Below are positions 25,804 through 34,852 of a DNA stretch of 64,000 bases, one piece after another; positions within the stretch are counted from its first letter, which is position 1; every line of letters begins with the position of its first letter. The translations under genes and the position numbers were made by a program. The stretch comes from CAZYJR01 sp964647905 (GTDB lineage: Bacteria > Desulfobacterota > DSM-4660 > Desulfatiglandales > HGW-15), in contig CAZYJR010000001.1 of assembly GCA_964647905.1 (NCBI GenBank), forward strand, positions 289,195 through 353,194, given 5' to 3'. Under the pieces are notes generated by a model. It had not been told where the DNA came from, searched no databases, and was given only the letters and a program-made list of their open reading frames with translations.

Positions 25804-26765
25804 ACGGGATTTCGGTCAAGTGCTCCTTCAGCCTCAAGCCGGACGGGGATCAGGGGGCCCGAAGGCTCTGTGGGCCAGTCGGCGGCACCTCTTGCCGCCA
25901 GGTGGGCGAGCCAGAGGCCCAGCATCTTGTAAATCAGTTTGGCCGTGGCAAAGGCCGAGTTGATGTCCTCCGGCCCGCATGCCAGCTCCACCACGTCGAA
26001 GCCGATCACCATCCGCTCCCGGAATATGAGCCTGAGGATGTCCATGATCTCGTACCACACGAAGCCGCCGGGCTCGGGGGTGCCTGTGCTTCGCACCACG
26101 CTCCAATCCAATACGTCCACGTCAAGGGTCAGATAAACAGGGTCCGGAAGCCTCTCTACGGCCTCGGAGAGATTGAAGGTCCCGCTCCTTAAGGCCTCCA
26201 TGGTGCACAAGGAGATGTTTTCCCGCTCCACCAGGGCCGCCTCTTCAAGACTGATGCTCCTGATTCCCACCTGTAGGGTGTTCTTGGTAAGGGTTCGGAT
26301 GCGCCTCATGGTGCAGGCGTGGCTGTACGGGCTGCCGTCGTATGTCCTGCGAAGATCAGAATGGGCATCCAATTGGATCACCGAGACCGCGCCGTGGATT
26401 TCCAGAAGGGCCTGGAAGAACGCCGGACTGATGGAGTGGTCTCCGCCCAAGAGCACCGGGAGCAGGCCTGTTTGAGCTATGGAGTGCGCGGCCTCGTAAA
26501 CGCTCCTGTTCATGGCCTCGGCCCCGTGGAGTTCTTTGAGCGGCTCGGCCGTGGCTATGCCCATCCTGTAAGTCTCGCGGCCCAGTGCCTCGTCGTATAG
26601 CTCCACCTCTTTGGAGGCCGCCAGCACGGCATCCGGCCCCCCGGACGCCCCCCCGCCGTAAGAGATGCCTCCCTCGTAGGGTACCGGGACTATGGCCGCA
26701 GCGGCCGTATCCGGGTCCGAGAACCGGGATTCCAGATCCAGGAAAGTGTCGGTATGCGGCTTCAC
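25800..26765 (-). CDS. speB: Agmatinase
   Basis: Ureohydrolase splitting agmatine to putrescine and urea. The binuclear manganese ligands are visible in GGDHSIS, QLDAHSDLR and LDVDVLDW. The C-terminal MVIGFDVVELACG is also family-typical. The start is the GTG overlapping the upstream stop as GTGA; a longer reading would add 42 residues encoded within the preceding gene. With arginine decarboxylase upstream it completes arginine to putrescine. Some ureohydrolases with this motif set act on other guanidino compounds, but the context favours agmatine. Confidence 0.9.
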   Translation of the reverse strand: MKPHTDTFLDLESRFSDPDTAAAAIVPVPYEGGISYGGGASGGPDAVLAASKEVELYDEALGRETYRMGIATAEPLKELHGAEAMNRSVYEAAHSIAQTGLLPVLLGGDHSISPAFFQALLEIHGAVSVIQLDAHSDLRRTYDGSPYSHACTMRRIRTLTKNTLQVGIRSISLEEAALVERENISLCTMEALRSGTFNLSEAVERLPDPVYLTLDVDVLDWSVVRSTGTPEPGGFVWYEIMDILRLIFRERMVIGFDVVELACGPEDINSAFATAKLIYKMLGLWLAHLAARGAADWPTEPSGPLIPVRLEAEGALDRNPV

Positions 26766-27835
26766 AAGGCCTCTTCCAGGCGCCGGACCGCACGGGGCAT
26801 CTCCCGGACCAATCCACGCTGCGGCCGCTCCCTGCAGCCCGCCAGGGCATAGGCCGCCAGGATGGGAAAGATGATGCTGTATTCCCCCCAAATCTGGACC
26901 AGTTTGTCCTCCCCGGCCGAGCGGTATTTCCCCCAGCTCACCGCCTCCCCGAATGTGCAGCTCGAGAGGCTCCCTTCGCGTTCAACCGCGGTCCCGATCT
27001 GCAGGCCCCGGTCCGCACCCTCGTAGGGCAGACCCAGGATCTGGCTGAGCGTCGGTCCCGTCTGCTGGATGAAGTTCTTTGGCCCGCCCCCGCCCAGCTC
27101 CACAAAGCCGGTCCTCTCAGAGGAGTAGACAATGGCCGCCGAGTCGAAGATGTCCCGCTGGGCCGAGAGGCGCACTGGAAATCCCTCGCGGTCGGTTCGA
27201 ACCAGATTCATGGCTATGGAGTGATTGGCCAGTGAGTCCCAGAAGACCGGTATTCCCAGCCGCGCAGCCGCCGCGACGAAGCTCCGCTCCGGGTGGGGGC
27301 ACCGTTCCCCGGTCCAGAGACCCAGGGCGTAATTTAGCTCCCAACTGGAGACATCGCTGCCGGAAAACCGCTCTTCCCAGACCCCGCGCACGAATTCCCT
27401 AACCAGGGCGTCCTGGGCCTCCAAGGTCTCCACTTCCCGGATCCCGATATCATAAATCCTTGTATCTCCGTGCCTCTTCAAGGCCTCGTCGTCCACTCCA
27501 GGGGGCACCGCCTTTACAGGCAGCCCGAACGCGAAGTGGAGGTCATGGTAGACTTGGGCCCCGGTGGAGCAAATGACGTCGACAAAACCGGCCTCCATCA
27601 GGGAGATCAGCATCCCGCCCATGCCCCCGGCTATCCCGGCCCCGGCTATGCCCACCCAAATCACGTCCCCTTCAGAGATCATCCTCTCCAGGAGGCGCGC
27701 TCCCCTGAAGGCGTTGCGTGCCTCGAAGCAGGTGCGGCCCATTGTCTCCACCAGCTCCCGCACCGTGACGGCGCTGCTCAGCCTCGGAGGGACTATGTCT
27801 TCTGCCCCTTGAAAGAGCGAAGGCTTGGAAGTCAT
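26762..27835 (-). CDS. Deoxyhypusine-synthase-like polyamine enzyme
   Basis: NAD-dependent aminobutyl-transfer family. GIAGAGIAGGMGGMLISLM and STGAQVYHDLH near the N-terminus and GGGGPKNFIQQT are family segments. Lys303 in EAVSWGK matches the lysine that forms the enzyme intermediate in eukaryotic deoxyhypusine synthase. Bacteria lack eIF5A, and characterised bacterial homologues make homospermidine or related polyamines from putrescine or spermidine. Here it lies between arginine decarboxylase and agmatinase, so putrescine or agmatine are likely substrates. Length 357. Confidence 0.85.
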   Translation of the reverse strand: MTSKPSLFQGAEDIVPPRLSSAVTVRELVETMGRTCFEARNAFRGARLLERMISEGDVIWVGIAGAGIAGGMGGMLISLMEAGFVDVICSTGAQVYHDLHFAFGLPVKAVPPGVDDEALKRHGDTRIYDIGIREVETLEAQDALVREFVRGVWEERFSGSDVSSWELNYALGLWTGERCPHPERSFVAAAARLGIPVFWDSLANHSIAMNLVRTDREGFPVRLSAQRDIFDSAAIVYSSERTGFVELGGGGPKNFIQQTGPTLSQILGLPYEGADRGLQIGTAVEREGSLSSCTFGEAVSWGKYRSAGEDKLVQIWGEYSIIFPILAAYALAGCRERPQRGLVREMPRAVRRLEEAL

Positions 27836-27870
27836 TGAATCGGTACCTCAATACAAGGGGATCGCCGCTG

Positions 27871-28425
27871 TCAGGTGAGCAGCATCACCGCGCAGGCCAC
27901 CACCGTGGTCCATAGGCCCTCCTTGTGCCCCCGGGCGGATTGGGCCACGCTGCGGGTCACAAAGAGCCTTTTACCCACCTTGTAGAGCTGCTTTCGCTCA
28001 TCCCAGGCCACGTCCGGGTCCAGCTCGATCCCCATGGTGGAGGCCAGCATGGTTGCTGCCAGGTCTTCGGCAAAGTCGGCGGATTTCCTCATTGTCTCGC
28101 CGAATGCATGATGCTCGCTGATGTATCCGTATTGCTTGGCGTCCTTTGGGCGGGCCAGGCCTACCGCGGCTGAAATCAATCGATTGGGCTCATTGGTGCT
28201 TTTTCGAGCCATTACAACGAACGTAAGCTGCCCTGATTGGAGCTCCTTTATTCCGGTATCCCTGGAGATGATCCTGCATTCGGGAGGGAATATGCTGGAT
28301 ATGGTGACCAGGTTGCACCGTTCCACACCGGCGCTTCTCAGCGCCAGTTCGAAGCTCTGGAGCTTGTTCCGGTGGCACCCGACTCCCTTGGTAAAGAACA
28401 TCCTCTTGGGTATGAATTGATTCAC
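27871..28425 (-). CDS. Pyruvoyl-dependent arginine decarboxylase
   Basis: Makes agmatine from arginine using a pyruvoyl group formed by self-cleavage. LVTISSIFPP contains the Ser43-Ser44 cleavage pair, and HHAFGE carries a family glutamate. The 184-residue length matches the archaeal and chlamydial enzymes. The GTG start giving MNQFIPKRMFF was chosen because AGAGGGG lies upstream and it matches the family N-terminus; a longer reading would add 55 residues without similarity. A gap of about 180 bases separates it from hypF. Confidence 0.9.
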   Translation of the reverse strand: MNQFIPKRMFFTKGVGCHRNKLQSFELALRSAGVERCNLVTISSIFPPECRIISRDTGIKELQSGQLTFVVMARKSTNEPNRLISAAVGLARPKDAKQYGYISEHHAFGETMRKSADFAEDLAATMLASTMGIELDPDVAWDERKQLYKVGKRLFVTRSVAQSARGHKEGLWTTVVACAVMLLT

Positions 28426-28602
28426 CGTTACGGTACCCCTCTCGCACGACTTCGGCCTCCGGCCCAATGCGCCCGGGGCGCGGTCTCCGGGGCCGGATGG
28501 CTGTATTCCTTGATCTCTTCCCTTCCCCCCGGCATCCGGGCAAATAGCCGAGTCAAGCGGAGCATAGTACAGGACTCGAGGGGCATGCAACCATGAATGA
28601 GC

Positions 28603-30891
28603 TCATCCGGCCGCCCTCAGGGCTGCTGAGGCGGCCTGTCCCAGTGCTATTCCTCCGTCGTTCGCCGGGACCATGGAATTGGTGAGGACTCGAAACCCGA
28701 GCCTCCCGAGAACCCTGCCCAGGCCCGCCGAAAGCGTCGCGTTTTGAAAGACCCCCCCGCTCATGGCCACGTCTCTGATGCCTGTCTTCCTGCCGATCTC
28801 ACCGCATGCGGCTGCCAGGAGATCTATTAGTGTGTTGTGAAACCGGCTGCTCACCACTCCGGTCGGCTCTCCCCGGATCACATCCTCCACCAGCGCTCGG
28901 ATCAGGGGGACGGTCTTCAGTATCAAAAGGTCTTTCGATGCTGTGATTTCCCATGGATATTTCTCCCTCGTCCCCGGTGTCCGGGCCATTTCCAGCTCCA
29001 TGGCCGCCTGTCCCTCGTAAGTGTTTCGCCTTCTCAGGCCCGCAAGGGCCGCCGCCGCGTCGAACAGGCGCCCGCAACTGGATGTCAGCGGGGAGTTCAA
29101 GCTCTTTTCCATCATCTTCACCATGATCTCGGCCTTGCTCCGGTCCAGGTGCCGTATCAAGGGTATCGGCGTATCGTAGAGCCCGGTTCCGTAAGCCCGA
29201 TAAAGGCAGCTCAGGGCCATGCGCCAAGGCTCCCTGGCCGCCGCATCACCTCCGGGGAGGTATGCGTGCTCCAGGTGCGCCGCCCTCCGGTAAGAGACCA
29301 AATCGGCCACCAGGACTTCCCCTCCCCATATGGTCCCGTCGTCGCCCAGGCCGGCTCCGTCGAGAGACAGGCCGATTACAGGACTCGGTATTCCGTTTTC
29401 GGCCAGAACACTGGCTATATGCGCGTGGTGGTGCTGGACCGGGATCGCCGGGATGCCGGGCCGCTCCAGGGCGAAGCGGGAGCTCAGGTAATCGGGGTGG
29501 AGATCGCGGGCCAGGAAGGCGGGTTTGATCTCGAGTATCCCCTGCAGGTGCTCGATTGTGTGTTTGAAGCTCTCCAGTGTCTCCATGTTTTCCAGGTCGC
29601 CCACATGCTGGCTCATGAAGGCCTGATTCCCTCGGGTCAGGCATACGGTGTTCTTGAGATGCGCCCCCAGGGCCAGGACCGAAGGGAGGGCGTCCGAGCC
29701 GCCGGGCAGGGGGAGAGGGGCGGGGACATAGCCTCTGGATCTCCTTATCTGGCGGGGCCTGCCTTCCACTACACGCGTGACGGAGTCGTCCGTTCGCACA
29801 TGTATGCCCCGGTTATGGGCGAGAAAAGCGTCCGCAATCCCGGCCAGTCGCCTGAACGCCTCCTGGTTGCCGGCCGCTATGGGCTCCTCGCTGATGTTCC
29901 CGCTGGTCATCACCAGGGCCCTGAACCCGCCCTCCGCCAGGAGGAGGTGGTGGAGCGGGGTGTAGGGAAGCATAAGTCCCAGCAACGGGTTGCCCGGGGC
30001 CACCGCCTCTGACAGGCCGTGATCCGGCCTCTTTGTGACCAGTACTATGGGCCGCTGGGCCGATGCAAGGAGCTCGGACTCGGCCCCGCTTATTGAGGCA
30101 AGGCCGACGGCAGTCCTGAGGTCCGGGACCATTACCGCCAGGGGCTTTTCTTCGCGGTTCTTTTTCCTCCTCAGGCGGAGAACCGCCCGATCCTGGGTCG
30201 CGTCGACCGCCAGGTGGAAGCCCCCAAGGCCCTTGACCGCGACTGTAAGGCCCGCCTTGATGAGCTCGATCGCTGCCGCCAACGGGTCCTCGACAGGGAC
30301 TTCCTGCCCGGCTGTGTCGTATAGTGAAAGGGCGGGTCCGCATCGGGGGCAGGCGTTCGGCTGGGCGTGGAACCTACGGTCCGCCGGGTCTTCGTACTCT
30401 GAGCGGCACGCCGGGCACATGGTGAAGCCCGCCATCGTGGTCATGGCCCGGTCATAAGGGATGTCTCGGATTATGGTGTACCTGGGGCCGCAATTGATGC
30501 AGTTTATGAAGGGGTAGCGGTGCCTCCTGTCAGAGGGGTCGAAGAGCTCGTCCAGGCAGTCCTTGCACACCGATACGTCAGGAGGGATGAGAGTCGAGCG
30601 CTTCCTGCCTCCCAGGCTGTCCTTGATCTCGAAGACGCTCTCATGCCCCAGGGGAAGTCCGTCTTTGCGCTCCAGGGAGTGGATGCGGGCAAGCGGTGGA
30701 TGCTCGGCCAGGATGGAGGCAAAGAACCGCTCAACCGCCTCAGAGGGGCCTTCCACCTGAAGCTCTACGCCGTGGGGGGTGTTGGCCACGTAGCCGGCCA
30801 GGTTGTAGCGCAAGGCCAGGCGGTGGATGAAAGGCCGGAAGCCCACACCCTGCACCGTGCCCTCTACGGTCCCCTGGGACCGCACGTTCAT
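28603..30891 (-). CDS. hypF: Carbamoyltransferase HypF
   Basis: Makes the carbamoyl group that HypE turns into cyanide for [NiFe]-hydrogenases. In order: acylphosphatase domain (1 to about 90, GTVQGVGFRPF), two zinc-finger pairs (CKDC with CINC, CPAC with CPRC), a YrdC-like domain (about 195-390) and a Kae1-like domain with VQHHHAHIASV. Length 762 is typical. The start overlaps hypB as ATGA. Confidence 0.96.
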   Translation of the reverse strand: MNVRSQGTVEGTVQGVGFRPFIHRLALRYNLAGYVANTPHGVELQVEGPSEAVERFFASILAEHPPLARIHSLERKDGLPLGHESVFEIKDSLGGRKRSTLIPPDVSVCKDCLDELFDPSDRRHRYPFINCINCGPRYTIIRDIPYDRAMTTMAGFTMCPACRSEYEDPADRRFHAQPNACPRCGPALSLYDTAGQEVPVEDPLAAAIELIKAGLTVAVKGLGGFHLAVDATQDRAVLRLRRKKNREEKPLAVMVPDLRTAVGLASISGAESELLASAQRPIVLVTKRPDHGLSEAVAPGNPLLGLMLPYTPLHHLLLAEGGFRALVMTSGNISEEPIAAGNQEAFRRLAGIADAFLAHNRGIHVRTDDSVTRVVEGRPRQIRRSRGYVPAPLPLPGGSDALPSVLALGAHLKNTVCLTRGNQAFMSQHVGDLENMETLESFKHTIEHLQGILEIKPAFLARDLHPDYLSSRFALERPGIPAIPVQHHHAHIASVLAENGIPSPVIGLSLDGAGLGDDGTIWGGEVLVADLVSYRRAAHLEHAYLPGGDAAAREPWRMALSCLYRAYGTGLYDTPIPLIRHLDRSKAEIMVKMMEKSLNSPLTSSCGRLFDAAAALAGLRRRNTYEGQAAMELEMARTPGTREKYPWEITASKDLLILKTVPLIRALVEDVIRGEPTGVVSSRFHNTLIDLLAAACGEIGRKTGIRDVAMSGGVFQNATLSAGLGRVLGRLGFRVLTNSMVPANDGGIALGQAASAALRAAG

Positions 30892-31589
30892 GGACCGCTC
30901 TTTTCACCTCCCTGCACGCCCCGGGGCGCCGGGGCCCGCCTGCCGGCCACCTGTTCCCTCAACCACTGAAACCAAGCATCCAGCCCCTCTCCGGTCTTGC
31001 AGGATATCTCCAGGGTGACTATCCCGGGATTGATCCTCCCCGCCTCTTCACGGACCCTCTCCACACTGCAGTCCACGTAGGGAAGGAGATCGGTCTTGTT
31101 TACTAGGAGTACGGATGACTCGCGGAACATCAGCGGGTACTTGGCCGGCTTGTCATCCCCTTCGGTCACGCTCAGTATCATGACCTTGAAGTCCTCTCCC
31201 ACCTTGAACTCGGCCGGGCAGACCAGGTTGCCTACGTTTTCCACCACCAACAGGTCCAGGGAACCGAAGTCCAGTGAGGCGGAGGCCTCCTGGATCATGT
31301 TCCCGTCCAAATGGCAGGCTCCGCCGGTGTTTATCTGCACCACTTGTATGCCCTTCTTGGCTATTCGCTCTGCATCCTGTGATGACTGGATATCGCCTTC
31401 AATAACCCCAATTCGGATCTCATCCTTGAGGCCCTCTATGGTCTTCTCCAGCAGGGTGGTCTTTCCCGCACCGGGCGAACTCATCAGGTTGAGCACCACC
31501 AGCCCATGCCGGTCGAACAGCGCTCGATTCTGATCCGCGATCCTGTCGTTGGCCTCCAGGACATCCCTTACCACTGAAATCTTCTTCAT
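30888..31589 (-). CDS. hypB: Hydrogenase nickel-insertion GTPase HypB
   Basis: SIMIBI-class GTPase that delivers nickel with HypA. P-loop NLMSSPGAGKTTLLE, the metal/switch segment GGACHLDGNMI, LVVENVGNLVCPAEF and the base motif NKTDLLPY are present. It has neither the N-terminal CxxCGC site of E. coli HypB nor a histidine-rich stretch. The ATG overlaps the hypA stop (TGATG). Length 233. Confidence 0.95.
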   Translation of the reverse strand: MKKISVVRDVLEANDRIADQNRALFDRHGLVVLNLMSSPGAGKTTLLEKTIEGLKDEIRIGVIEGDIQSSQDAERIAKKGIQVVQINTGGACHLDGNMIQEASASLDFGSLDLLVVENVGNLVCPAEFKVGEDFKVMILSVTEGDDKPAKYPLMFRESSVLLVNKTDLLPYVDCSVERVREEAGRINPGIVTLEISCKTGEGLDAWFQWLREQVAGRRAPAPRGVQGGEKSGP

Positions 31590-31930
31590 CAGTCCACCAT
31601 GATCTCCAAGACCGAGAGCTCCCTCCCCGTAATGATCTCGATTCCGGATCCTCCACAGGAGGGGCATTGAAAGTCATAGTCTCTTATCTGGAACTCGCCG
31701 CCGCAGTCCCTGCACTTTCCGCTCAATGGGACCGTTTCCATCATGAGTTCGGCTCCCTCCATCTCGGTCCCCGCTGTCACAACCTGGAATCCGAACGCCA
31801 GGGCCTCCGGCACTATGGCCGACATCTCTCCTACGGCCAGCCTCACTGATCGTAGGCTCCGGGCACCGGCCTTTTCCATTTCCTCGCGCAGGATCTCGGC
31901 CAGGCTCTGGGCTATTGACATCTCATGCAT
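31589..31930 (-). CDS. hypA: Hydrogenase nickel chaperone HypA
   Basis: Starts MHEMSIAQSL, where His2 is the conserved nickel ligand. The zinc site is two pairs, CRDC and CPSC, in the C-terminal half. Length 113 is normal. It lies 14 bases downstream of the DUF2333-type gene and is coupled to hypB. Confidence 0.95.
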   Translation of the reverse strand: MHEMSIAQSLAEILREEMEKAGARSLRSVRLAVGEMSAIVPEALAFGFQVVTAGTEMEGAELMMETVPLSGKCRDCGGEFQIRDYDFQCPSCGGSGIEIITGRELSVLEIMVD

Positions 31931-31944
31931 GGCAGGGGGGTCTC

Positions 31945-32916
31945 TCAGCCCTGCTTCAAGGCCACCACCAGGGATTCGATCTTTTGCCGGGCGTCATTGA
32001 ACACACCGGAGAGATTCAGGGAGTGATTGGCGAATATGCTGTCCGGATCTCCGTTACAGACCACCAGCGGCTCGAACCGGCATCTCCCAAGGTTCTCCAG
32101 GATCTTTTCCACCAGCTTGACCGAGTTCTTGTCTACCAAGACATCCTTGAAATCCACGTGGATAGCCTGGAACGACGCGTAGAGTGCGTCCGCCGCCCCC
32201 TGTGCGTAATAGAAATTATCATCCACCTTGTGCCAGGGGATTTCAATGTCAACCAGGCCCCCAGCCGCAGGAGAACCTTCGGGTTCCTGATCCATGACCA
32301 GGGCCTTGCTTATATCCCCCGGGGCGTTGATCAGCCGGGTGTTGATCCCGCCCATGAGGGAGGCGTACTGCTCCAAGAGCTGCACCAGGTTGTCGGCTCG
32401 AGGGTAGAAGCTGGCCCTGCCGGAAACCAGGTTGTTGTGATAGGCATCCAGGTGCTTCTCGGCCAGACGCCACTTGCTCTCGGCCGATGGGAACCACCAC
32501 TTGTACGGGTGGTTGGAAAGAGAGGTGAAGGCCGCCTCGGCGTGCGGATCCAGCTTGTCCGTGGTCCTCATGCGGGAGAGGTTGTCCCTCAGGACCCTGA
32601 CGTTGTATCGCACCACTTCCAGTTGTCCGATCTGAAAGTTGGGCATGTTGTCCAGGAAGACCGTGGGCCAGAATAGGTCGTTGGGCAGCCAGTTGTCCGC
32701 CATCCGGCGGATCAGGGCCTGGTTCTTCCGCACAAAAAAGGACCCCGGGGTCTTTCTCTCAACCCCCTCCACCGGCAGCTCCCCAGGCTTCCTGGAGTTC
32801 AGAGCCATCACCACTGCTATGAACACGAGCAGGCATGCGAGCAGCGCGGCCGCGATAAGGGCGTTTTTCTTTCCGGGTCTCTTCCGGGCCTTTTCAGTCG
32901 AGGACTGGTTTTCCAT
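31945..32916 (-). CDS. DUF2333-like membrane-anchored protein
   Basis: A short basic N-terminus and a single membrane helix (about residues 19-39) anchor a roughly 280-residue domain rich in Trp and Asn (NWLPNDLFWPTVFLDNMPNFQIGQ), resembling the uncharacterised DUF2333 family. No enzymatic motif is visible. It is the first gene after the predicted promoter of the hyp/polyamine operon, with GGAGG ahead of the ATG. Confidence 0.65.
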   Translation of the reverse strand: MENQSSTEKARKRPGKKNALIAAALLACLLVFIAVVMALNSRKPGELPVEGVERKTPGSFFVRKNQALIRRMADNWLPNDLFWPTVFLDNMPNFQIGQLEVVRYNVRVLRDNLSRMRTTDKLDPHAEAAFTSLSNHPYKWWFPSAESKWRLAEKHLDAYHNNLVSGRASFYPRADNLVQLLEQYASLMGGINTRLINAPGDISKALVMDQEPEGSPAAGGLVDIEIPWHKVDDNFYYAQGAADALYASFQAIHVDFKDVLVDKNSVKLVEKILENLGRCRFEPLVVCNGDPDSIFANHSLNLSGVFNDARQKIESLVVALKQG

Positions 32917-32972
32917 GGATCACGGCCTCCCCGCCGTGGTGAGGGGCATGACGGACGCATGATGGATGCTAC

Positions 32973-33001
32973 ATTCTAGAGAGCACCCGGGATGATCTCA
33001 A
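32973..33001 (-). promoter_or_regulatory. Promoter of the DUF2333/hyp/polyamine operon
   Basis: On the minus strand TTGAGA and TAGAAT are 17 bases apart, about 55 bases ahead of the first gene. A CCCGGG inverted repeat overlaps the -35 region. Confidence 0.6.
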
Positions 33002-33041
33002 CCCGGGGCGGCGCCTGCAGGGGCAAGGGCTTGGCCTATCC

Positions 33042-33476
33042 CTACATGGAGTATACCTCGGGGCCCAGGATCCGTATCCAATTCCGCTCCAACGCCCTTG
33101 CGGCCGCCTCCAGTGGTTGGAGTCCCATGATGAGGACCGTTGCGTCGCCGGGGGACAAACACGGGTATACATAGTCCACGTTTATGCCGGCCTCTTTCAA
33201 TGGCTTCAGCACCGCATTCAAACCGCCCGGGTGCTCGGGGACCTCGCAGGCGATGACCTCACGGGTCTCCAGATCGAATCCTGCGGAGGTAAGCAGGCTG
33301 AGCGCCTTGTCCGGGTCGTCCGGGACGAGGTTGATGTGTCCCTGATCCCGGCGGGGCGCCACATGGAATGCTATTATTCGTAATCCGTTGGCGGAGAGCA
33401 GATCGATTACGCCCGAGAGCTTACCCGGCTCGTCCTTGAGAGCCAGATCAATCTCTTTGATCGTCTTCATTGTCAT
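33042..33476 (-). CDS. Tandem ACT-domain protein
   Basis: Two ACT domains fill the 144 residues: LALKDEPGKLSGVIDLLSANGL and VPEHPGGLNAVLKPLKEAGINVDYVYP each show the turn before the first helix where ACT domains bind amino acids. No catalytic part is present, so it is probably an amino-acid-responsive regulator. Its ATG overlaps the korC stop, tying it to the 2-oxoacid oxidoreductase. A second ATG two codons in is possible. Confidence 0.85.
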   Translation of the reverse strand: MTMKTIKEIDLALKDEPGKLSGVIDLLSANGLRIIAFHVAPRRDQGHINLVPDDPDKALSLLTSAGFDLETREVIACEVPEHPGGLNAVLKPLKEAGINVDYVYPCLSPGDATVLIMGLQPLEAAARALERNWIRILGPEVYSM

Positions 33477-34027
33477 TGTTCCCTTTCCGGCTTCAGGGCG
33501 TATTCCGCACCGCGCTCCATCCCCTTCCGGTTGAGCTCGAGGACCGAGGCCTTCTTGCCCTTTAGGATCTCTTTCAGGCCCTTCATCAGGGAATCCAGGC
33601 CGGTGACCCCGGTCTTGGCCGCGAACGCCCCGAGCATTATCATGTTGGCGGTTCGGGGGTTGCCCAGTTCGTTGGCCAGATCCGTCACAGGTACCTTGAC
33701 CGCCTCCACGTCGTCCCTGCCCAAACCGGCCTCCACCAAGCTGGAGTTGATCATCATTATCCCCCCGGTGCGGATCATGCCCTGGTACTTGAGCAGTGAG
33801 GGGTTGTTCATAACCACTACGTGGTCCGGGGCCGAGGACACCGGTGATGCGATCTCCTCGTCCGAGACCACCACGGTGCAGTTCGCCGTTCCTCCGCGCA
33901 CCTCGGCTCCGTAGGATGGGAGGTAAGTGACGTGTTTTCCGTCATGCATTGCCGCCACGGCAAAGACGTAGCCCATCATAAGTACGCCCTGCCCTCCGAA
34001 TCCCGCGAAGATGGTCTCAGTAGTCAT
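33473..34027 (-). CDS. korC: 2-oxoacid:ferredoxin oxidoreductase, gamma subunit
   Basis: Gamma subunit with the opening IFAGFGGQGVLMMGYV and YLPSYGAEVRGGTANCTVVVS typical of POR/KOR gamma chains. The ATG after GAGGAAGGCAAT was chosen over one ten codons upstream. Cytosolic, part of the korDABC set. Confidence 0.92.
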   Translation of the reverse strand: MTTETIFAGFGGQGVLMMGYVFAVAAMHDGKHVTYLPSYGAEVRGGTANCTVVVSDEEIASPVSSAPDHVVVMNNPSLLKYQGMIRTGGIMMINSSLVEAGLGRDDVEAVKVPVTDLANELGNPRTANMIMLGAFAAKTGVTGLDSLMKGLKEILKGKKASVLELNRKGMERGAEYALKPEREQ

Positions 34028-34075
34028 ATTGCCTTCCTCGGGCGCCGTCCGCCGCATCGGATGACCCCTGATCGC

Positions 34076-34825
34076 TCATTGCCCGCCTGTTTCGTCCTTG
34101 ATGACTCCCGGTGGGAAGAAAGAGACCACGGTCTTGTCGATCCATGCACAGGCGTCAACCGGTGTCATCTTCCAGTTGGTGGGGCACTGGGACAGAATCT
34201 CCACCAGCGAGAACCCCAATCCGTCCATCTGGGCTTGGAAGGCCTTTGCGATGGCCTTTTTGGTCCGCGAGACCCCCTTGGGGCTGTTGACCGCCGTCCG
34301 CTCGATGTAAACGCTCCCTCCTGCAACGGCGAGCATGGCGCTCAAGTCCAAAGGAAAGCCGTCCCGCGGGAGGGCCCTGCCCCCCGGGGTGGTGGTGGAG
34401 TCCTGGCCGATCAGTGTCGTGGGGGCCATTTGCCCTCCGGTCATGCCGTACACCCCGTTGTTGACGAATATGACCGTGATGTTCTCCCCCCGGTTGGCGG
34501 CATGGATGGTCTCGGCCGTTCCTATGGCTGCGATATCGCCGTCGCCCTGGTAGGTGAAGACTATACGGTCGGGGAGCACCCGCTTTATTCCGGTGGCGAC
34601 CGCCGCTCCCCTTCCGTGGGCGGCCTCTCCCATGTCCACGTCCAGGTAATTGTACGCCAGAACGGCACAGCCGGCGGGCGGGACTCCTATGGCCTTGTCT
34701 CTTATACCCAGCTCTTCCAAGACCTCCGCCAGGACGCGGTGTATGATGCTGTGGCCGCAGCCCGGGCAGTAGTGGTAGGAGTTGTCCTTTATATATTCGG
34801 GTTTTTGAAATATTTTTTTAGCCAT
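34076..34825 (-). CDS. korB: 2-oxoacid:ferredoxin oxidoreductase, beta subunit
   Basis: Thiamine-diphosphate-binding subunit. CPGCGHSI supplies an iron-sulfur or structural cysteine pair, GDGDIAAIG with VNNGVYGMTGGQMAPTT forms the TPP/Mg site. The last motif is the form seen in 2-oxoglutarate and branched-chain (Vor) enzymes rather than pyruvate ones. The ATG follows GAGGA; the in-frame TTG upstream overlaps that site and is unlikely. Confidence 0.93.
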   Translation of the reverse strand: MAKKIFQKPEYIKDNSYHYCPGCGHSIIHRVLAEVLEELGIRDKAIGVPPAGCAVLAYNYLDVDMGEAAHGRGAAVATGIKRVLPDRIVFTYQGDGDIAAIGTAETIHAANRGENITVIFVNNGVYGMTGGQMAPTTLIGQDSTTTPGGRALPRDGFPLDLSAMLAVAGGSVYIERTAVNSPKGVSRTKKAIAKAFQAQMDGLGFSLVEILSQCPTNWKMTPVDACAWIDKTVVSFFPPGVIKDETGGQ

Positions 34826-34852
34826 CTTTGTCCTCAATCACTGCCTCGAGCC

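Noticed and set aside
25800..26891. Longer agmatinase with 42 extra N-terminal residues
   Set aside because: The extension lies in the coding sequence of the preceding gene and lacks family similarity; the GTGA overlap start fits better.
28426..28602. hypC in the gap between hypF and the arginine decarboxylase
   Set aside because: The gap is too short for a usual HypC, and no MCxxxP start is visible.
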